Below are positions 13,501 to 22,529 of a stretch of DNA of 64,000 nucleotides, piece after piece. The DNA is taken from assembly GCA_032158295.1 (NCBI GenBank), contig CM063246.1:6415491-6479490 (forward strand), given 5' to 3'. The first letter of the stretch is position 1. Every line of letters starts with the position of its first letter. Below the pieces are notes generated by a model, which did not search any database, was not told where the DNA came from, and saw nothing but the letters and a program-made list of their open reading frames with translations. Both the position numbers and the translations under genes were made by a program. Source of the DNA: Pycnopodia helianthoides (taxonomy: Eukaryota; Echinodermata; Asteroidea; Forcipulatida; Asteriidae).

Positions 13501-16500
13501 TGAATAATTTTACCATTTCCAGACTTCTTCGGCTTCTTGTCCCTTCTTGCCTTTCTTTTTGGTTCCCTTTTCCTTATTCTTGTCATTGCCTTTACTCTTA
13601 TCTTTGGACTTCTTCACATCCTGCTTAGACACCTTCATCTGCCCAGAAATCAACAAGAAAAATATTTAGTGATTGTTGATATAATAGTGGCTTTTTATAT
13701 AGCGCTCATATCCGTCACTCTGTGACGCTCAAGGCGCTTCAACATTCAGTATTTTCCTGCAAGGTATCGTGGAGCTACGTTTGAAAGTATTAGACCTATT
13801 CCTTTACATAGCACCATGTAATGGTTTACAAGGTGCTGTGACGCAATATGCTGCCAATCAAACCAGGAACACCGGGGCGAACCCCTTGTCTATTGGACAA
13901 GTGCACTGGGTTCTTTTACGTGCATTACACAACACACGGGACCAACGGCTTTACGTCCCATCCGAAGGACGCAGCAATAATGGTTTAGTGTCTTGCTTAA
14001 GGACACAAGTGTCACGACCCTGCTGGACGAAACCCCAGAGCTCGTGTCCGGTGCTCTTATCCAATTACCCAACACCTTCAGATTTTGTGAAATTTTTAGC
14101 TAAAACCCATACCTTTGGCTCTTCCTCATCACTTTCTTGGTGTTTTCTTTTGTGATGCTTTTCAGTTGACTTCTCTTTCTTGGTGGCTGAACTCTCAACC
14201 TTTTGCTTCTTTGCCTTTTCAACCCTGCACCGAGAGTGGAAATAAATGAAAAACTCAGCTATTAAAATCATGTATTTTATCATAGATTTGCACAAAAATT
14301 GGTTTAACCGTTATACTTAAAGCTACACATCAGCTTTATTGAGATATTTTTGGCTACAGAATAGACCCAAACATGACTCTTAAGGTCTTCCAGGAGAAGA
14401 GGAGAATGGTGCCTTAAAGAAACAATCCAATTTAGGGGATAAAGTTTTTCAGTATGTGCAGACAAATCAGTCTTAATTCAAGGCATTTTCGTACGCCATC
14501 GTGTAATGAGCTGGTTTGGTTCAGCAATATAGGACGTACGCTCTCATTCTATCGCACTGTTCTGAAAGTGCCCTCTACAGTTAAATGTTTCTTGCCTATA
14601 ACGTTGCATGCAAAGAAGCGAGATAATGAAGACTACCAGCCTGTAATTAATTTGAAACGATGTGACTGCTTTTGTGTGTCCACAGATGTGTATTGTGCAT
14701 TGTGATCACAATGTGGTCTGCATTTCAAGTCACTTTGAAGTAAATTTTTTTACTGTTATCAAAACCACAATGTAAATGTGTAACTGGATGATCGGTTGGT
14801 AACCATGTAACCAGCACAGGCCTAGTTCCGACTTGCAAGTTTTTATTTTCCGGCAGTATTTATTTTTCTTTTTTTTCTTTCTTCTTCTCATTTTCATTTG
14901 GTAAAAATATTTTAACAATCCATGCAGCCCCCGAAAAGGGAACAGGCAGGGGCGTGATTTCTTACTTCGCCATTCATTGAAATACAGAGCCGAGTCCTCA
15001 AAACCAAAATGAAACTCACTTTTAGTAAATGGCACAATAAAGTGTCTTTACCAAAGTGATAATTATCTACCTTGCTGAAAGTGGCTTCTCATCATCTGAC
15101 TCCTCTAGAGGGCGCTTTAGAGAATGACGACTTGAAGATTCTTTTTTCACCTTCTCCACAGCTAACCGTTTGTCCTGTTGGTGAATAATAATGATACTAG
15201 AATCTTATATCTACCAAAAAGGTACTCATCAGGCGCTTGAAAAAAGAGAAACAATTCTAAGACAGGCAAGTTTTTAAAACTTTTTGAATAATGAGACCGA
15301 TTTATGCGATTAGTGTATGTGGGTTTATCTACGTGTGTTACACAATACTAGGGACCTTCGGCTTTATGTCCAATCTGAAGGACGAAGTAATAACGGTAAG
15401 TGTCTTGCTGAAGGCCGAAAGTGTTGAGAGCGGGGCCAGAACCCAAACTCTGCTAATCAGAAACACCAGAGCTTGAGTCCAGTGTGCATGACCGCTCGTG
15501 CTTGACCACTCAGCCACAACACTCCATTGATGTATTGAAGGATGTTACAGCGACTTCTTTCAAAAATAGATTTGTTTTTAAATTTTAACACCAACCGTAC
15601 AAACAAAAATCAGTAATTCAAAGTATAAAAACAACAAGTTCTCATCAAGCTATACAACAATTTTAATGGTGCTAACTTCTTTTCCTTCGTTTTATTTTAA
15701 AGTCTAACAAAAAAGGGGAAAAATTAAATTATCATTAACAAACCAATGGTTGGGTATCTTCATCACTCTCAGCAACTGCAGCTTCCTTCTTGACTTCTAC
15801 AGAACTGCTAAATGGGAGAAATAGGAGAGAAAATTCAGTGAATAACACAATAAATAAAGCAAAAACTAAGAGAAAGTTACTGTAAATTCTACAATCCCAA
15901 ATTGCTTCATTCGCTGGTAATTGAAAGTGAGGCTGCCATCTAAATAACCCCCTCTCTGTAACAAACATGTCTTACCTTTTCACAATCTTAGCGTCTTTTC
16001 CCTTTTCAACTTTGATGTTGATTTTCGCCACTTGCTCTCTGTTCTTTTCTGTTTTCACTTTTACCCTGCTGCTGTCCTTGTCTGATTTGTGATTTTCATA
16101 GTTCACAGATGACTTCTTGAAGTCGCTGTCACTGGAGCTGCTCTTCCCATCCTGATGTCTCGGTCGGTCACTTCCAGATGATGATGATTTACTCTGCACT
16201 TTATCCTTCGATACATGGGAATGGCCGGTATGTGCGCTGTCTTTCGTTGGTAACGGTTTAGAGGGCGGTTTACTGGACCCTTCCCTTGCCTTTGATGAAG
16301 AGTCTTTAGGCTTTAGAGAAGGATCCTTGGATTTTGAGGAAGGATCTTTGTGTTTTAGAGAGCTACTTCCTTCTCTTGGTTTGCTAGATGGAACAGGTTG
16401 GGGGCTTTTGTGGGTGCTAGATGAAGAGCTCGTTTTAGATGGGTCTTTAGACTTCTCTTTTAGCTTTTCAGATGAGGGCTTACTGGTTGAATTAATCTTA

Positions 16501-19500
16501 GGCTTTTGCGCACTAGAAGATCCCTCATTCATCAGCTTTGATGAACTGTGGCCATCTTTAGGTCTTGGTTGCGAGCCGTCCCTTGGTTTGGAACTAGAGT
16601 GTGACACGGAACCTTCTTTTGGTTTTGACGAAGAGGAATGTTTGGGTGTGGAATGTGAGCCTGAGCCACCATTTGGCTTTGACGAGGGCTTCCCATGGGA
16701 ATTTGGCAATGAATGGGAGTTTGCACCTTCCTTGGGTCGGGAGGAAGAGGGTGATCGATGACCGTCATTGGGACGGCTGCCTTTGGAAAGGCTAGAGCTG
16801 ATCTTGGGCTTAGAATTTGAATGATGATCATTGGTCATGCCACTGGGTGGCTGTTTGAGCTTTTTAGGACTGCTAGAACTAACGGTGACAGACATGCGGT
16901 TTTGTTGTTTCAAAGCTAAAAACAAATACAAGAGAGAACCAAGGATTTCAAACAAAGTTACTTAAAAAATGTTGTACTAATAACTGCTTCTTGTTGGTTA
17001 CACTATTCTATGTAGCTCATACCAGATTGATTTTATGGTGGTTGATAAAGATTGATTGCATTTACGAAACAGGACTAGTTATTTAAAAAACAATTCAATG
17101 AGAATGTTTCACACAAAAGTTGAGTAAGCTTTAAAAAGTTAAATATTTTTAAAATTTGGTTGACAGGTTTTATGCAGTGGTCAATCCTAGAACTTAAGTT
17201 ACATGTGAATTAATAACATATATTTTTTCAAAGACAAAAATGCTGTATCTGAATTTCTCCAGCACTTATTGTTACCTGCATGAAATGGTTTACAGAATAT
17301 TCAAAGAGATGAACAGACACTTTAAAAGATTTTTTTTAAAGGGTACAAAAGTATAACAGTCATCAAAGAGGTGAATCGCACAAGCGACCATGCAGAAAGG
17401 ACTACATGTGTACCCTAAAACCATTTCTCATGTAATAATGTAGCTAAAACCTCAGAGTCTGAAACCTCAAATCAGCATTTTTACAATAGAATTACAATAA
17501 AAATAAATATGTAATGGTTTCAAAAAAATGACCAGGCTAAAAATGACAAGCTAAAATAAATTCAACCATCTAAAAAAAAAGTGAACTATGACTTCGAAGT
17601 TCAAGGTTAAAGTTACATATGGGCCTATAACTACAAACTATTTCATCAAAAATGGTGTGGGAAACTTTTGTTTCATTATCACTTACCCTTGGACGACTTT
17701 TCATTGCTTGCTGCCTATTTCAAAAGAAAGTAAAAAGAAAATTTTTTAAATCTCTGGAAAAAGTGTCATATATCCGACCCACACTTAATCAGATATTTTT
17801 TTGATTTTATTATGTTCTACATGTACATGAACAGGCACTTTGAAATTTCATGAAAAATAAGCCAATTTCGGGTCTACAGCGGTCTTGACAGCACTACCTG
17901 CTGAACACCATTTTCTTTTCCATCAAGATCATAGCGCACACAATAGAAATTAATATATAGAGCCCAGTCTTAGGAGCTTTACGGAATAGAGATAAACTTA
18001 ACACTAACAGATTCCATAATAACAGTACAGGAGAAAGATTGTTCCAAATCATTGGTCCAGCTACATTTGCTTTTTGACCACGAACTTTGTTTGCACGGGG
18101 AACATTCAATGGAGTGATGTCAAAGAAAATGTGGAGGAGTATAATATGACAGTAAAGCAAAAAGATATCTAGGAGTAGTTTTGTTCATGAATTTATAAAC
18201 AAAATGATGAATTGTTCACTTACAATTCCTTGTAGAAAAAGCCAATAATTAACGTTTAGACACTAATTTCTTAATAATATTTTTTTTTGAAGGAAAATAC
18301 AAATCCAATATTCTGTTAACATCTATTTTTTTAAATCCCATTGAAAGTGCAGTGATACAGCATTTTTGTGACAGTGAACTCTTTCGAAACTTCAGCACTA
18401 CATGTATGGGTGGATAAAAAAGCTGAGGCAGAATTGACAAAAGTCAGTTCCGTCAACTGATATTTGGTATACACATTTCCCCGCACGCACAAACACATAC
18501 ACTTGCCCTCCAAAAAAGAGCAAAACATACTAATTGGCTGTTCTAGTAAAAAAATATTTAAAACAGTTTTCTTTTTGAAACTGTGCAGTCTGATAGTATA
18601 CACCTTAAAGGAACATTACAGAATTGGTAAGAAAAAAACTTGTAAAATATACTTTTGATCACAGATTTACACAAAACTTTCACGGTCTAATGATGATGAC
18701 AGTAGAAAACATCCCTTGAAATTTTCTGTCTGAAATGCCATATTTGATGAGAAATGAATAAACTAATTTTCGCTCAGTGAGCGTTTTATTCATTTGTTGA
18801 ATCTATATGATTTCATGCAAATGTGTAATCGTTTTTTCACTATTTTCTCGTGACCCAGATGGCCGATCGATCTCAAACTTCTACAGGTTTGTCAGTTTAT
18901 GTATATGGTGGATTACATGTACATTAAGTGCTCACACTGCCAGCAACTGTTTTGTTAGCAAAAACCAATTCTGTAATGTTCCTATTAAGAAGTGATCTGG
19001 CATTTAAAATTTGAAGTTATATTCCAGTTTGAGTCTTATTATATTCCTTATTTTAGCCGCATCGGTGCTTTAACATATATAACCAACAGGAAAACTGAAA
19101 AACGAAAGGTGCAAACAGAAAACACCAACCTTGAATCAAGTCAGACTTTTAACCTTAGTCTAAACACGAAGGGAAAAATAACAATCCTCCAAAAGTCAGG
19201 AAATGGGTTTTATTGAGCGCGTTGTTGGTACTTTACAGCAGTATTTCTCACTGAAAGAACAACTCTCTGACACAAGAGGGCGCGCGTTGCACATTAATCT
19301 TGGTTCCAGTGGTTCCAAGACCTTCGCAGTTCGTCTTGAGATAGGGCCTTCTATCGACGGCAGTGTCTGAAGGAATATCTTGAACTAAGACTAATGCTCA
19401 GTACGAAGTACGTTCGGGATGTTCATGTGACCGTGGAGTGCTAGAAAAAATCTTCTACTCTGAAGGGTTTTCAATCAAATTGCCCCAAAATTTCACAAAC

Positions 19501-21724
19501 ATATCTTCGATATGACAGCTTTCTTACCTCTACGTATGGTAATATTCAGCTGCATTTTTCTTGGTGAAATTTTACTGAGAATACTTCAAAATTATAATTT
19601 AAATAAATTAAAATGCTAGCCTAGATTCTTAAATAATGTGCTCACGTAATAATGTGCTCCAGCCAATTCTATACAAAGCACGAAAAACCAACATCGGATT
19701 TTTTGGGGTACTTTCTAAAGATTAACAAAGATTTCCGACCATGATTGACAGATCACGCACGAGTTCCAATGGGAGATTTGAGCACGGCTGTGCGTACCGG
19801 AATAGGGATTGCCCTTTATTTTCAATGATATCTACAAAGTACAAAACTGTACCTTAAAATTTTGATAATTTTTCAATGTACATGTAAGTAAGAGGAGATA
19901 CGGCTTCTGTGAAGTTTTGGGGTTGTGGAGTAAATGAAACGTGAGTTATGGCTTAAACATTAGGCAGTTCAGTCTTATTTGTACAAATACATTTCCCCGC
20001 ACGCACACACACACTGGCCCCGAAAAAGTGTAATGAATCAGTTAATCCATTGCCAAATTTCATAGAGCTGCTTAAACACAAAAGTAACTAAGCACAACAA
20101 AACTATGCTTACCAGAATAAGGTTACCAGCCAAACTACCATAACCATGTCTCAAGTACAAAATTGTGACCGGTATCCTGCTCAATTCTGCTAAGCAGAAA
20201 TTTGTTAAGCAATATTTTCTGTAGTTGCGATAATCGTAACCCCTCCATCCTCCCGACGGTCAGAGACCGGAGGGTTACGAGTCATGCAGTGCAAAAAAGT
20301 GGCGAAATAAAAATTTCGACTATTTTGGTCAGACTAGTCACCAGATTTGCCCAATGTTTACCACTTTTAAAAAACATGACACACATTCTAAGAACATGGA
20401 TTTGATCTTCAGTGTGTCATGAATCCATTCATAACACTCTAAACATCGTTGAAAAACTATTTGAAGAAAAAACGAACAAAAACTTACCAGAAACTGACCG
20501 AAATGTCGATGGACCGCACTTCCCCTAAATCAACCAATCAGCGTAAACCAAACCGTTATGTAGGCGTGGCGATCGTCTGTGTGCGACTGTGCATGCACGC
20601 AGTTAATGTATTTAACGGATTTGCGCCATCTGCAGTTTGCGCTGATTAATTGCAGGAACAGCATTCCAGAATGCGCGCTCAATCTGGAAATTTGTCCTCA
20701 TAATAATCCTGTGATTGTGCAACTCAACAAAATGCGCACAACGATGAGTCCGCTTACGCTGATTGGTCGAGATGTTGCTAGGTCACGAATCGCGAGGTTC
20801 GAAAACCGGACCTGAGACTGTCTACGCTTCATGAGAATTTCGCTCAGTCTCTGGTAAGTTTTTGTCTTTTTTTCTTAAAATATTTTCTCAATGATGTTTT
20901 GAGTAATACAAATGGATTCATGACACATTGATGATCACATCCATGTTTTTAGAATGTGTGTCATGTTTTTTGAAAGTGGAAAAAATTGGGTAAATCTGGT
21001 GACTAGTCTGACCAAAAAAGTCGAAATTTTTATTTCGCCACTTTTTTGCACTGCATGACTCGTAACCCTCCGGTCTCCGACCGTCGGGAGGATGGAAGGT
21101 TACGATTATCGCAACTATATTTTCTGCTCAAACGGCTATATGAAATTTGGCCTGCAGATCACCATTTACAAAATTTTAATAATAATTATTATTAATGTAA
21201 TATTTATTTAAAGCAAATCTGCGTAAATGAGGCTAAGTCTTTTAATAAGACTTAATTTATAATTAAGACTAAGACTAAGAGGGTTAAGACTAACAACATA
21301 AAAATGTGTGTTTCTCACAATCAAGTTGATTTAGTGAAGTTCCTGCTGCTAGTGTTTAAAGTGCTAACATATCACGTCACATGGCCAAGGGAAGTGCAGC
21401 CGGTAAAATTCATCACGAACATCGTGTGCCGGTCGACCGATCGTGCAAGCGTGCGTACATACAATGTAATGCATGTACATGTACATCATTAAATGGGACT
21501 AGTGCACTGCCGTCGTGAGCCATCATGGTCTATCTCCACGCATGCGGTACTTACACTGTCTGGCATTTCGCCACTTTCAACATCGATATGCTCGAAGATT
21601 CAAATAAAGAAATACACCAACTCTAATGATGTTGTTCAATAAAAAAATTCCCAGATTAGTCAGCAATGTTAAACGAACAAACCTCGGGTGAAGAGATGTA
21701 GACATCCTTTACAGAATCATTCAT
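1570..21724 (-). CDS. TOP1: DNA topoisomerase I (type IB), complete, 18 coding exons
   Basis: Nuclear type IB topoisomerase: relaxes supercoils by a transient 3'-phosphotyrosine nick. Minus-strand exons in order: 21683-21724, 17687-17714, 15976-16915, 15744-15807, 15071-15174, 14113-14224, 13514-13638, 12538-12653, 11699-11820, 11042-11164, 9864-10051, 8797-8941, 8208-8351, 6423-6608, 4924-5107, 3516-3738, 2754-2903, 1570-1672. All junctions are GT-AG and phases join without a break: 3099 nt, 1032 aa. The core begins near the WKWW motif (about residue 470). Catalytic residues are Arg755 (LALRAGNE), Lys799 (FLGKDSIRY), Arg857 (AKVFRTYN), His899 (CNHQR) and Tyr990 (SKLNYLDPR). Their spacings (44, 58, 42, 91) equal those of human Arg488/Lys532/Arg590/His632/Tyr723. 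A charged linker lies at about 900-965. The protein is longer than human TOP1 (765 aa) because of an N-terminal Ser/Lys-rich exon. The catalytic part is certain; the first two exons (42 and 28 nt) rest on phase and splice signals. Confidence 0.95.
1905..1990 (+). mobile_element. Fragment of a retroelement end with hammerhead-like core
   Basis: GACTCT (1935-1940), a three-base loop GCT and AGGGTC (1944-1949) form a six-pair hairpin directly followed by GAAAC (1950-1954). This is the layout of stem II plus the GAAA core of hammerhead ribozymes found in Penelope-like elements. The upstream core reads TTGAGAA instead of CUGAUGA, so it is degenerate and probably inactive. A second GGGTCGAAACGTT copy lies on minus at about 23080-23095. 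Confidence 0.4.
2335..2450 (-). mobile_element. tRNA-Lys-like SINE copy in a TOP1 intron
   Basis: Read on minus, GATAGCTCAGTTGATAGAGC matches a tRNA D-arm and A box. An anticodon-like TTTTAATC region and a B-box-like AGTTCAATTC follow, then a tail with CTTTGTTCAACCC. The same head and tail recur on plus at 35310-35410 and 35565-35670. The anticodon loop is enlarged and the T stem does not pair, so this is a SINE relic rather than a working tRNA. Confidence 0.65.
2560..2730 (+). mobile_element. SINE or LINE 3' tail (GCGCTATATAA...ATT repeats)
   Basis: The stretch ends in TGCGCTATATAAGGATGG followed by ATT repeats, a 3' tail shared with 47690-47885 and, in reverse, with 13683-13730. No coding sequence was seen. 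It lies in the last TOP1 intron. Confidence 0.45.
2754..2903 (-). other. TOP1: TOP1 exon 17, carrying the catalytic tyrosine
   Basis: The exon encodes the end of the linker helix and the start of the C-terminal domain. SKLNYLDPR contains the active-site Tyr (residue 990 of the model). The last codon is split TG/G, giving the Trp of VAW after splicing to 1570-1672, which encodes the final KKW...[12 protein letters not shown] block and the TAA stop at 1570-1572. Confidence 0.93.
3166..3269. repeat. 13-bp tandem repeat, 8 units
   Basis: Eight head-to-tail units of TGATATCGATCAT with C/T variants (TGATATTGATCAT). Each unit contains the palindrome GATATC or ATCGAT. It lies in the TOP1 intron between 2904 and 3515. 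Confidence 0.9.
3745..3850 (-). mobile_element. SINE 3' tail abutting a TOP1 splice acceptor
   Basis: On minus, GGCGCTTTGCAAATGTC is followed by TTATTATTGTTATTATTATT and then, within about ten bases, by the acceptor of TOP1 exon 3516-3738. The tail resembles those of the SINE copies at 13683-14075 and 15185-15535. Confidence 0.6.
3974..4560. repeat. 147-bp tandem repeat, about four units
   Basis: The marker CTTGACATTTACATATTGC recurs at 4117, 4264 and 4411, with a variant at 3974 and a truncated end at 4558, giving spacings of 143, 147, 147 and 147. The units at 4117, 4264 and 4411 are nearly identical and contain GTCATAGCATGGTTTGATAA. The array sits in a TOP1 intron and has no coding potential. 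Confidence 0.9.
5450..5695 (-). pseudogene. LINE ORF2 remnant
   Basis: On minus, about 5690-5630 reads [10 protein letters not shown], resembling a reverse transcriptase motif A block. After a break, 5625-5465 reads [11 protein letters not shown], then [20 protein letters not shown] and a stop. The latter is the conserved C-terminus of a group of non-LTR retrotransposon ORF2 proteins. The two pieces are far closer than in a full element and in different frames, so it is internally deleted and dead. The clade was not determined. Confidence 0.6.
6667..6760. mobile_element. Left end of a family-B TTAA MITE
   Basis: Begins TTAAAGGCAAAGTATACC and matches the first ~95 bp of the intact family-B copy at 49159-49539 (shared TCCTATATAAATGTAGATA). 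It stops where a family-C MITE begins, and no right half was found beyond that element. Confidence 0.65.
6760..7115. mobile_element. Family-C TTAA MITE, nested in a family-B remnant
   Basis: Bounded by TTAA at both ends; the right end reads AGTGTACAGGGCCTTTAA. The interior shares GAGGTCACAAGAAAATAGTG and a TTATCGCACGCGATAA palindrome with copies at 22188-22529 and 40063-40411. It lies in a TOP1 intron and carries no coding sequence. Confidence 0.8.
7310..7412. repeat. Third copy of the 9.57/10.35-kb intronic repeat
   Basis: GGAGGTCAGACAGTATGAAT and the following ~80 bp also occur at about 9572-9670 and 10351-10450, differing at few positions. This copy lacks the flanks shared by the other two, suggesting a short dispersed repeat that pre-dated the local duplication. 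Confidence 0.75.
7681..8010. mobile_element. Foldback repeat with ~95-bp inverted arms
   Basis: The left arm starts at GAGGAACTATAAATAA and runs through AACTTGCGGGTACAACCATG to GTGGTCTC (about 7774). The right arm (about 7915-8010) is its reverse complement with few mismatches. Between them are about 140 bp without homology to the arms. The arms share a CTCTTTTGTG...GGCTCTGAAAAGAGCC layout with the smaller foldback at 23763-23902. It lies in a TOP1 intron. Confidence 0.8.
9490..9905. repeat. Local duplication, unit 1 (overlaps TOP1 exon 11)
   Basis: About 415 bp, from CCCTATTTGGACCCTACCCT to GGGTGAACCCTTTT, is repeated in the same orientation at 10268-10685. Unit 1 contains the last ~40 nt of the real TOP1 exon 9864-10051 and its donor. 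Confidence 0.85.
10268..10685. repeat. Local duplication, unit 2, with a pseudo-exon fragment
   Basis: Direct copy of 9490-9905, about 780 bp away, in the TOP1 intron between exons 10 and 11. At about 10642-10682 it keeps the last ~40 nt of exon 11, with two substitutions (CTACAGCAA for CTGCAGCAA, and ACATG for AGATG), and the donor AA/gtaatt intact. The rest of the exon, including the acceptor, is absent, so it is a decoy donor, not an exon. Confidence 0.8.
11237..11632. mobile_element. Family-A TTAA MITE
   Basis: TTAA, then AGGAACATTACAGAATTGGT, mirrored by ACCAATTCTGTAATGTTCCT and TTAA at the other end. About 390 bp, noncoding, with a CGCTCACTGAGCG palindrome inside. Six copies are in the window: 18605-18988, 24253-24646, 32793-33171, 37705-38093, 52272-52579 and this one. 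TTAA targets point to the piggyBac or Kolobok groups; which of them is not resolved. Confidence 0.9.
11862..12062. mobile_element. Partial family-D TTAA MITE
   Basis: Begins TTAAAACTTACTTGGTAAG and follows the family-D copy at 33516-33903 (ATTTTGAGAAAGGATTCCCG beside its counterpart) for about 190 bp before homology is lost. The left terminal ~40 bp are missing. Confidence 0.5.
12799..12950. repeat. 19-bp minisatellite, 8 units
   Basis: Eight units of GATGGCTTACCCATATTTG with single-base variants. Since 19 is not a multiple of three, all three plus frames read similar [14 protein letters not shown] peptides; these are artefacts. It lies in the TOP1 intron between 12653 and 13514. Confidence 0.92.
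13683..14075 (-). mobile_element. Full-length tRNA-derived SINE in a TOP1 intron
   Basis: On minus, a tRNA-like head (14075 to about 14000, with AAGAGCACCGGACACGAG) is followed by GTGTCCTTAAGCAAGACACT. A conserved body contains CTTCGGATGGGACGTAAAGC and GCACGTAAAAGAACCCAGTG. The 3' tail carries AGCGCTATATAAAAAGCC and ATT. Partial relatives occur at 15185-15535, 32590-33290, 44395-44560 and 55800-56000. The body resembles core-domain SINEs of marine invertebrates; I did not compare it with a database. Confidence 0.75.
15185..15535 (-). mobile_element. SINE copy ending at the acceptor of TOP1 exon 5
   Basis: On minus, a tRNA-Leu-like head (GTTGTGGCTGAGTGGTCAAG at about 15528-15509, then GGACTCAAGCTCTGGTGTTT) leads into the same body as 13683-14075. 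It ends in TATCATTATTATTCACCAACAG, whose final AG is the acceptor of exon 15071-15174. Confidence 0.7.
15976..16915 (-). other. TOP1: TOP1 exon 3: long Ser/Lys/Pro-rich N-terminal region
   Basis: A single 940-nt exon encodes about residues 25-336. It is almost entirely low-complexity Ser, Lys, Pro, Gly and Asp, with a loose repeat of the type KPKDGS or SSSKPREGS, and ends in a more charged Lys/Glu stretch. Human TOP1 also has a disordered, Lys-rich N-terminal domain that carries nuclear localisation and protein contacts, but it is shorter and His/Lys/Asp/Glu-rich rather than Ser-rich. The donor at the low end (AAAAG/gtaag) and the acceptor (tttttag/CT) are clear. The open plus-strand frame at 16327-16761 is its antisense shadow. 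Confidence 0.88.
18605..18988. mobile_element. Family-A TTAA MITE
   Basis: Same terminal repeats as the copy at 11237-11632, in opposite orientation, in the large TOP1 intron between 17714 and 21683. An internal segment around ATTGGAGTTTATCG is missing compared with 24253-24646. Confidence 0.88.
20040..21160. mobile_element. Palindromic MITE split by a foldback insertion
   Basis: The left part (20040-20221) and right part (21118-21160) together match the intact 185-bp element at 30305-30489: CATAGAGCTGCTTAA at one end, AATTTCATA-type inverted sequence at the other, with TATGCTTACCAGAATAAGG inside. The two halves are separated by the element at 20222-21117. Confidence 0.75.
20222..21117. mobile_element. 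Foldback DNA transposon, ~280-bp TIRs, 9-bp target duplication
   Basis: An 896-bp element beginning TAGTTGCGATAATCGTAACC and ending with its reverse complement. The inverted arms run about 20222-20500 and 20840-21117 with high identity (shared GGGTTACGAGTCATGCAGTG and GACTAGTCACCAGATTT). TATTTTCTG occurs just before (20213-20221) and just after (21118-21126). A 9-bp duplication with long TIRs fits Mutator-like elements, including the Rehavkus group; that assignment is inference. The ~330-bp unique centre contains no convincing gene. Confidence 0.85.
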
Positions 21725-21895
21725 TTTCGGCAGCAATCACAGGTTCTCTTTGTCCAGAATGGCTTGAGATGTGGCGGAGAGAGAATGGCCTAAATCGTCA
21801 GAGTGCCAATTTCATGGAAGTGCGCATGCGTTATGGAGTTCCCGGATGTTCTGACTTAGCCTCCCGGCCGGCCGGCCAGGCGGACAAAACAACTT
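21725..21895 (-). promoter_or_regulatory. TOP1 5' UTR and probable promoter, with NRF1-like site
   Basis: Sequence just upstream of the proposed TOP1 start codon (21722-21724 read on minus, with purine at -3). It contains TGCGCATGCG at 21821-21830, a near-perfect NRF1 palindrome common in CpG promoters of housekeeping genes, and a GC-rich GGCCGGCCGGCC run around 21868-21880. No TATA box was seen. Placing the transcription start here is inference. Confidence 0.45.
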
Positions 21896-22187
21896 TAGCC
21901 TACGTCATTTGTGTAATAAATTAAACAACTTTTTGTTTCTACTAAATCTAAGTCCAAGACCACGGGGTCGATTTTATTTAAAATCAAGGTAATACGTATA
22001 TATTTGTTTGGACATAACTAGATTATTCAAGGTGAACACGAGTTTGACATTGTTGAGCAGTAACCGAATTTAGGAATTTTTAATTTCTTGCCGTGAATCA
22101 AAAGTGTTAGAGATATCGGAGAGATTGTTGAAATTGTGTTGTATTGTCAACTCAAAGAGATTTTCAATGAAAGAGCAACAAACAAAC

Positions 22188-22529
22188 TTAAAGGTATTGT
22201 ACACTTTTGGTAACAGCTCAAAGTCGGTGTCCACATTTTGTGTGATTAAACATATGCATGAACAAACTAACCTGTGAAAGTTTGAGCTCAATTGGTCATC
22301 GAGGTCACGAGAAAATAGTGAAAAGAGATCTTATGTGTTTTCTGCTTTTTTCAAATTATCGCGCGCGATAATTACTATTGTTTTACTCGTTTCTCAGAAA
22401 AAATAGCATTTTAGGCAGAAATATTTTAAGGAACCCTCTCTACCATTACTTACTTTAATCATGTAAGTTATGTGTGAATCTGTGAACATTGTGTTTTTCG
22501 ATCTTACCAATAGTGTACAGGGCCTTTAA
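22188..22529. mobile_element. Family-C TTAA MITE
   Basis: TTAA at both ends. The termini are AAGGTATTGTACACTTTTGG and TAGTGTACAGGGCCTT. The centre has the palindrome ATTATCGCGCGCGATAAT and the shared CGAGGTCACGAGAAAATAGT. Confidence 0.88.

Noticed and set aside
13769..14155. 128-codon frame
   Set aside because: It reads through the SINE at 13683-14075.
16327..16761. 144-codon plus-strand frame rich in Glu, Leu and Gly
   Set aside because: Antisense shadow of the Ser-rich TOP1 exon 3.
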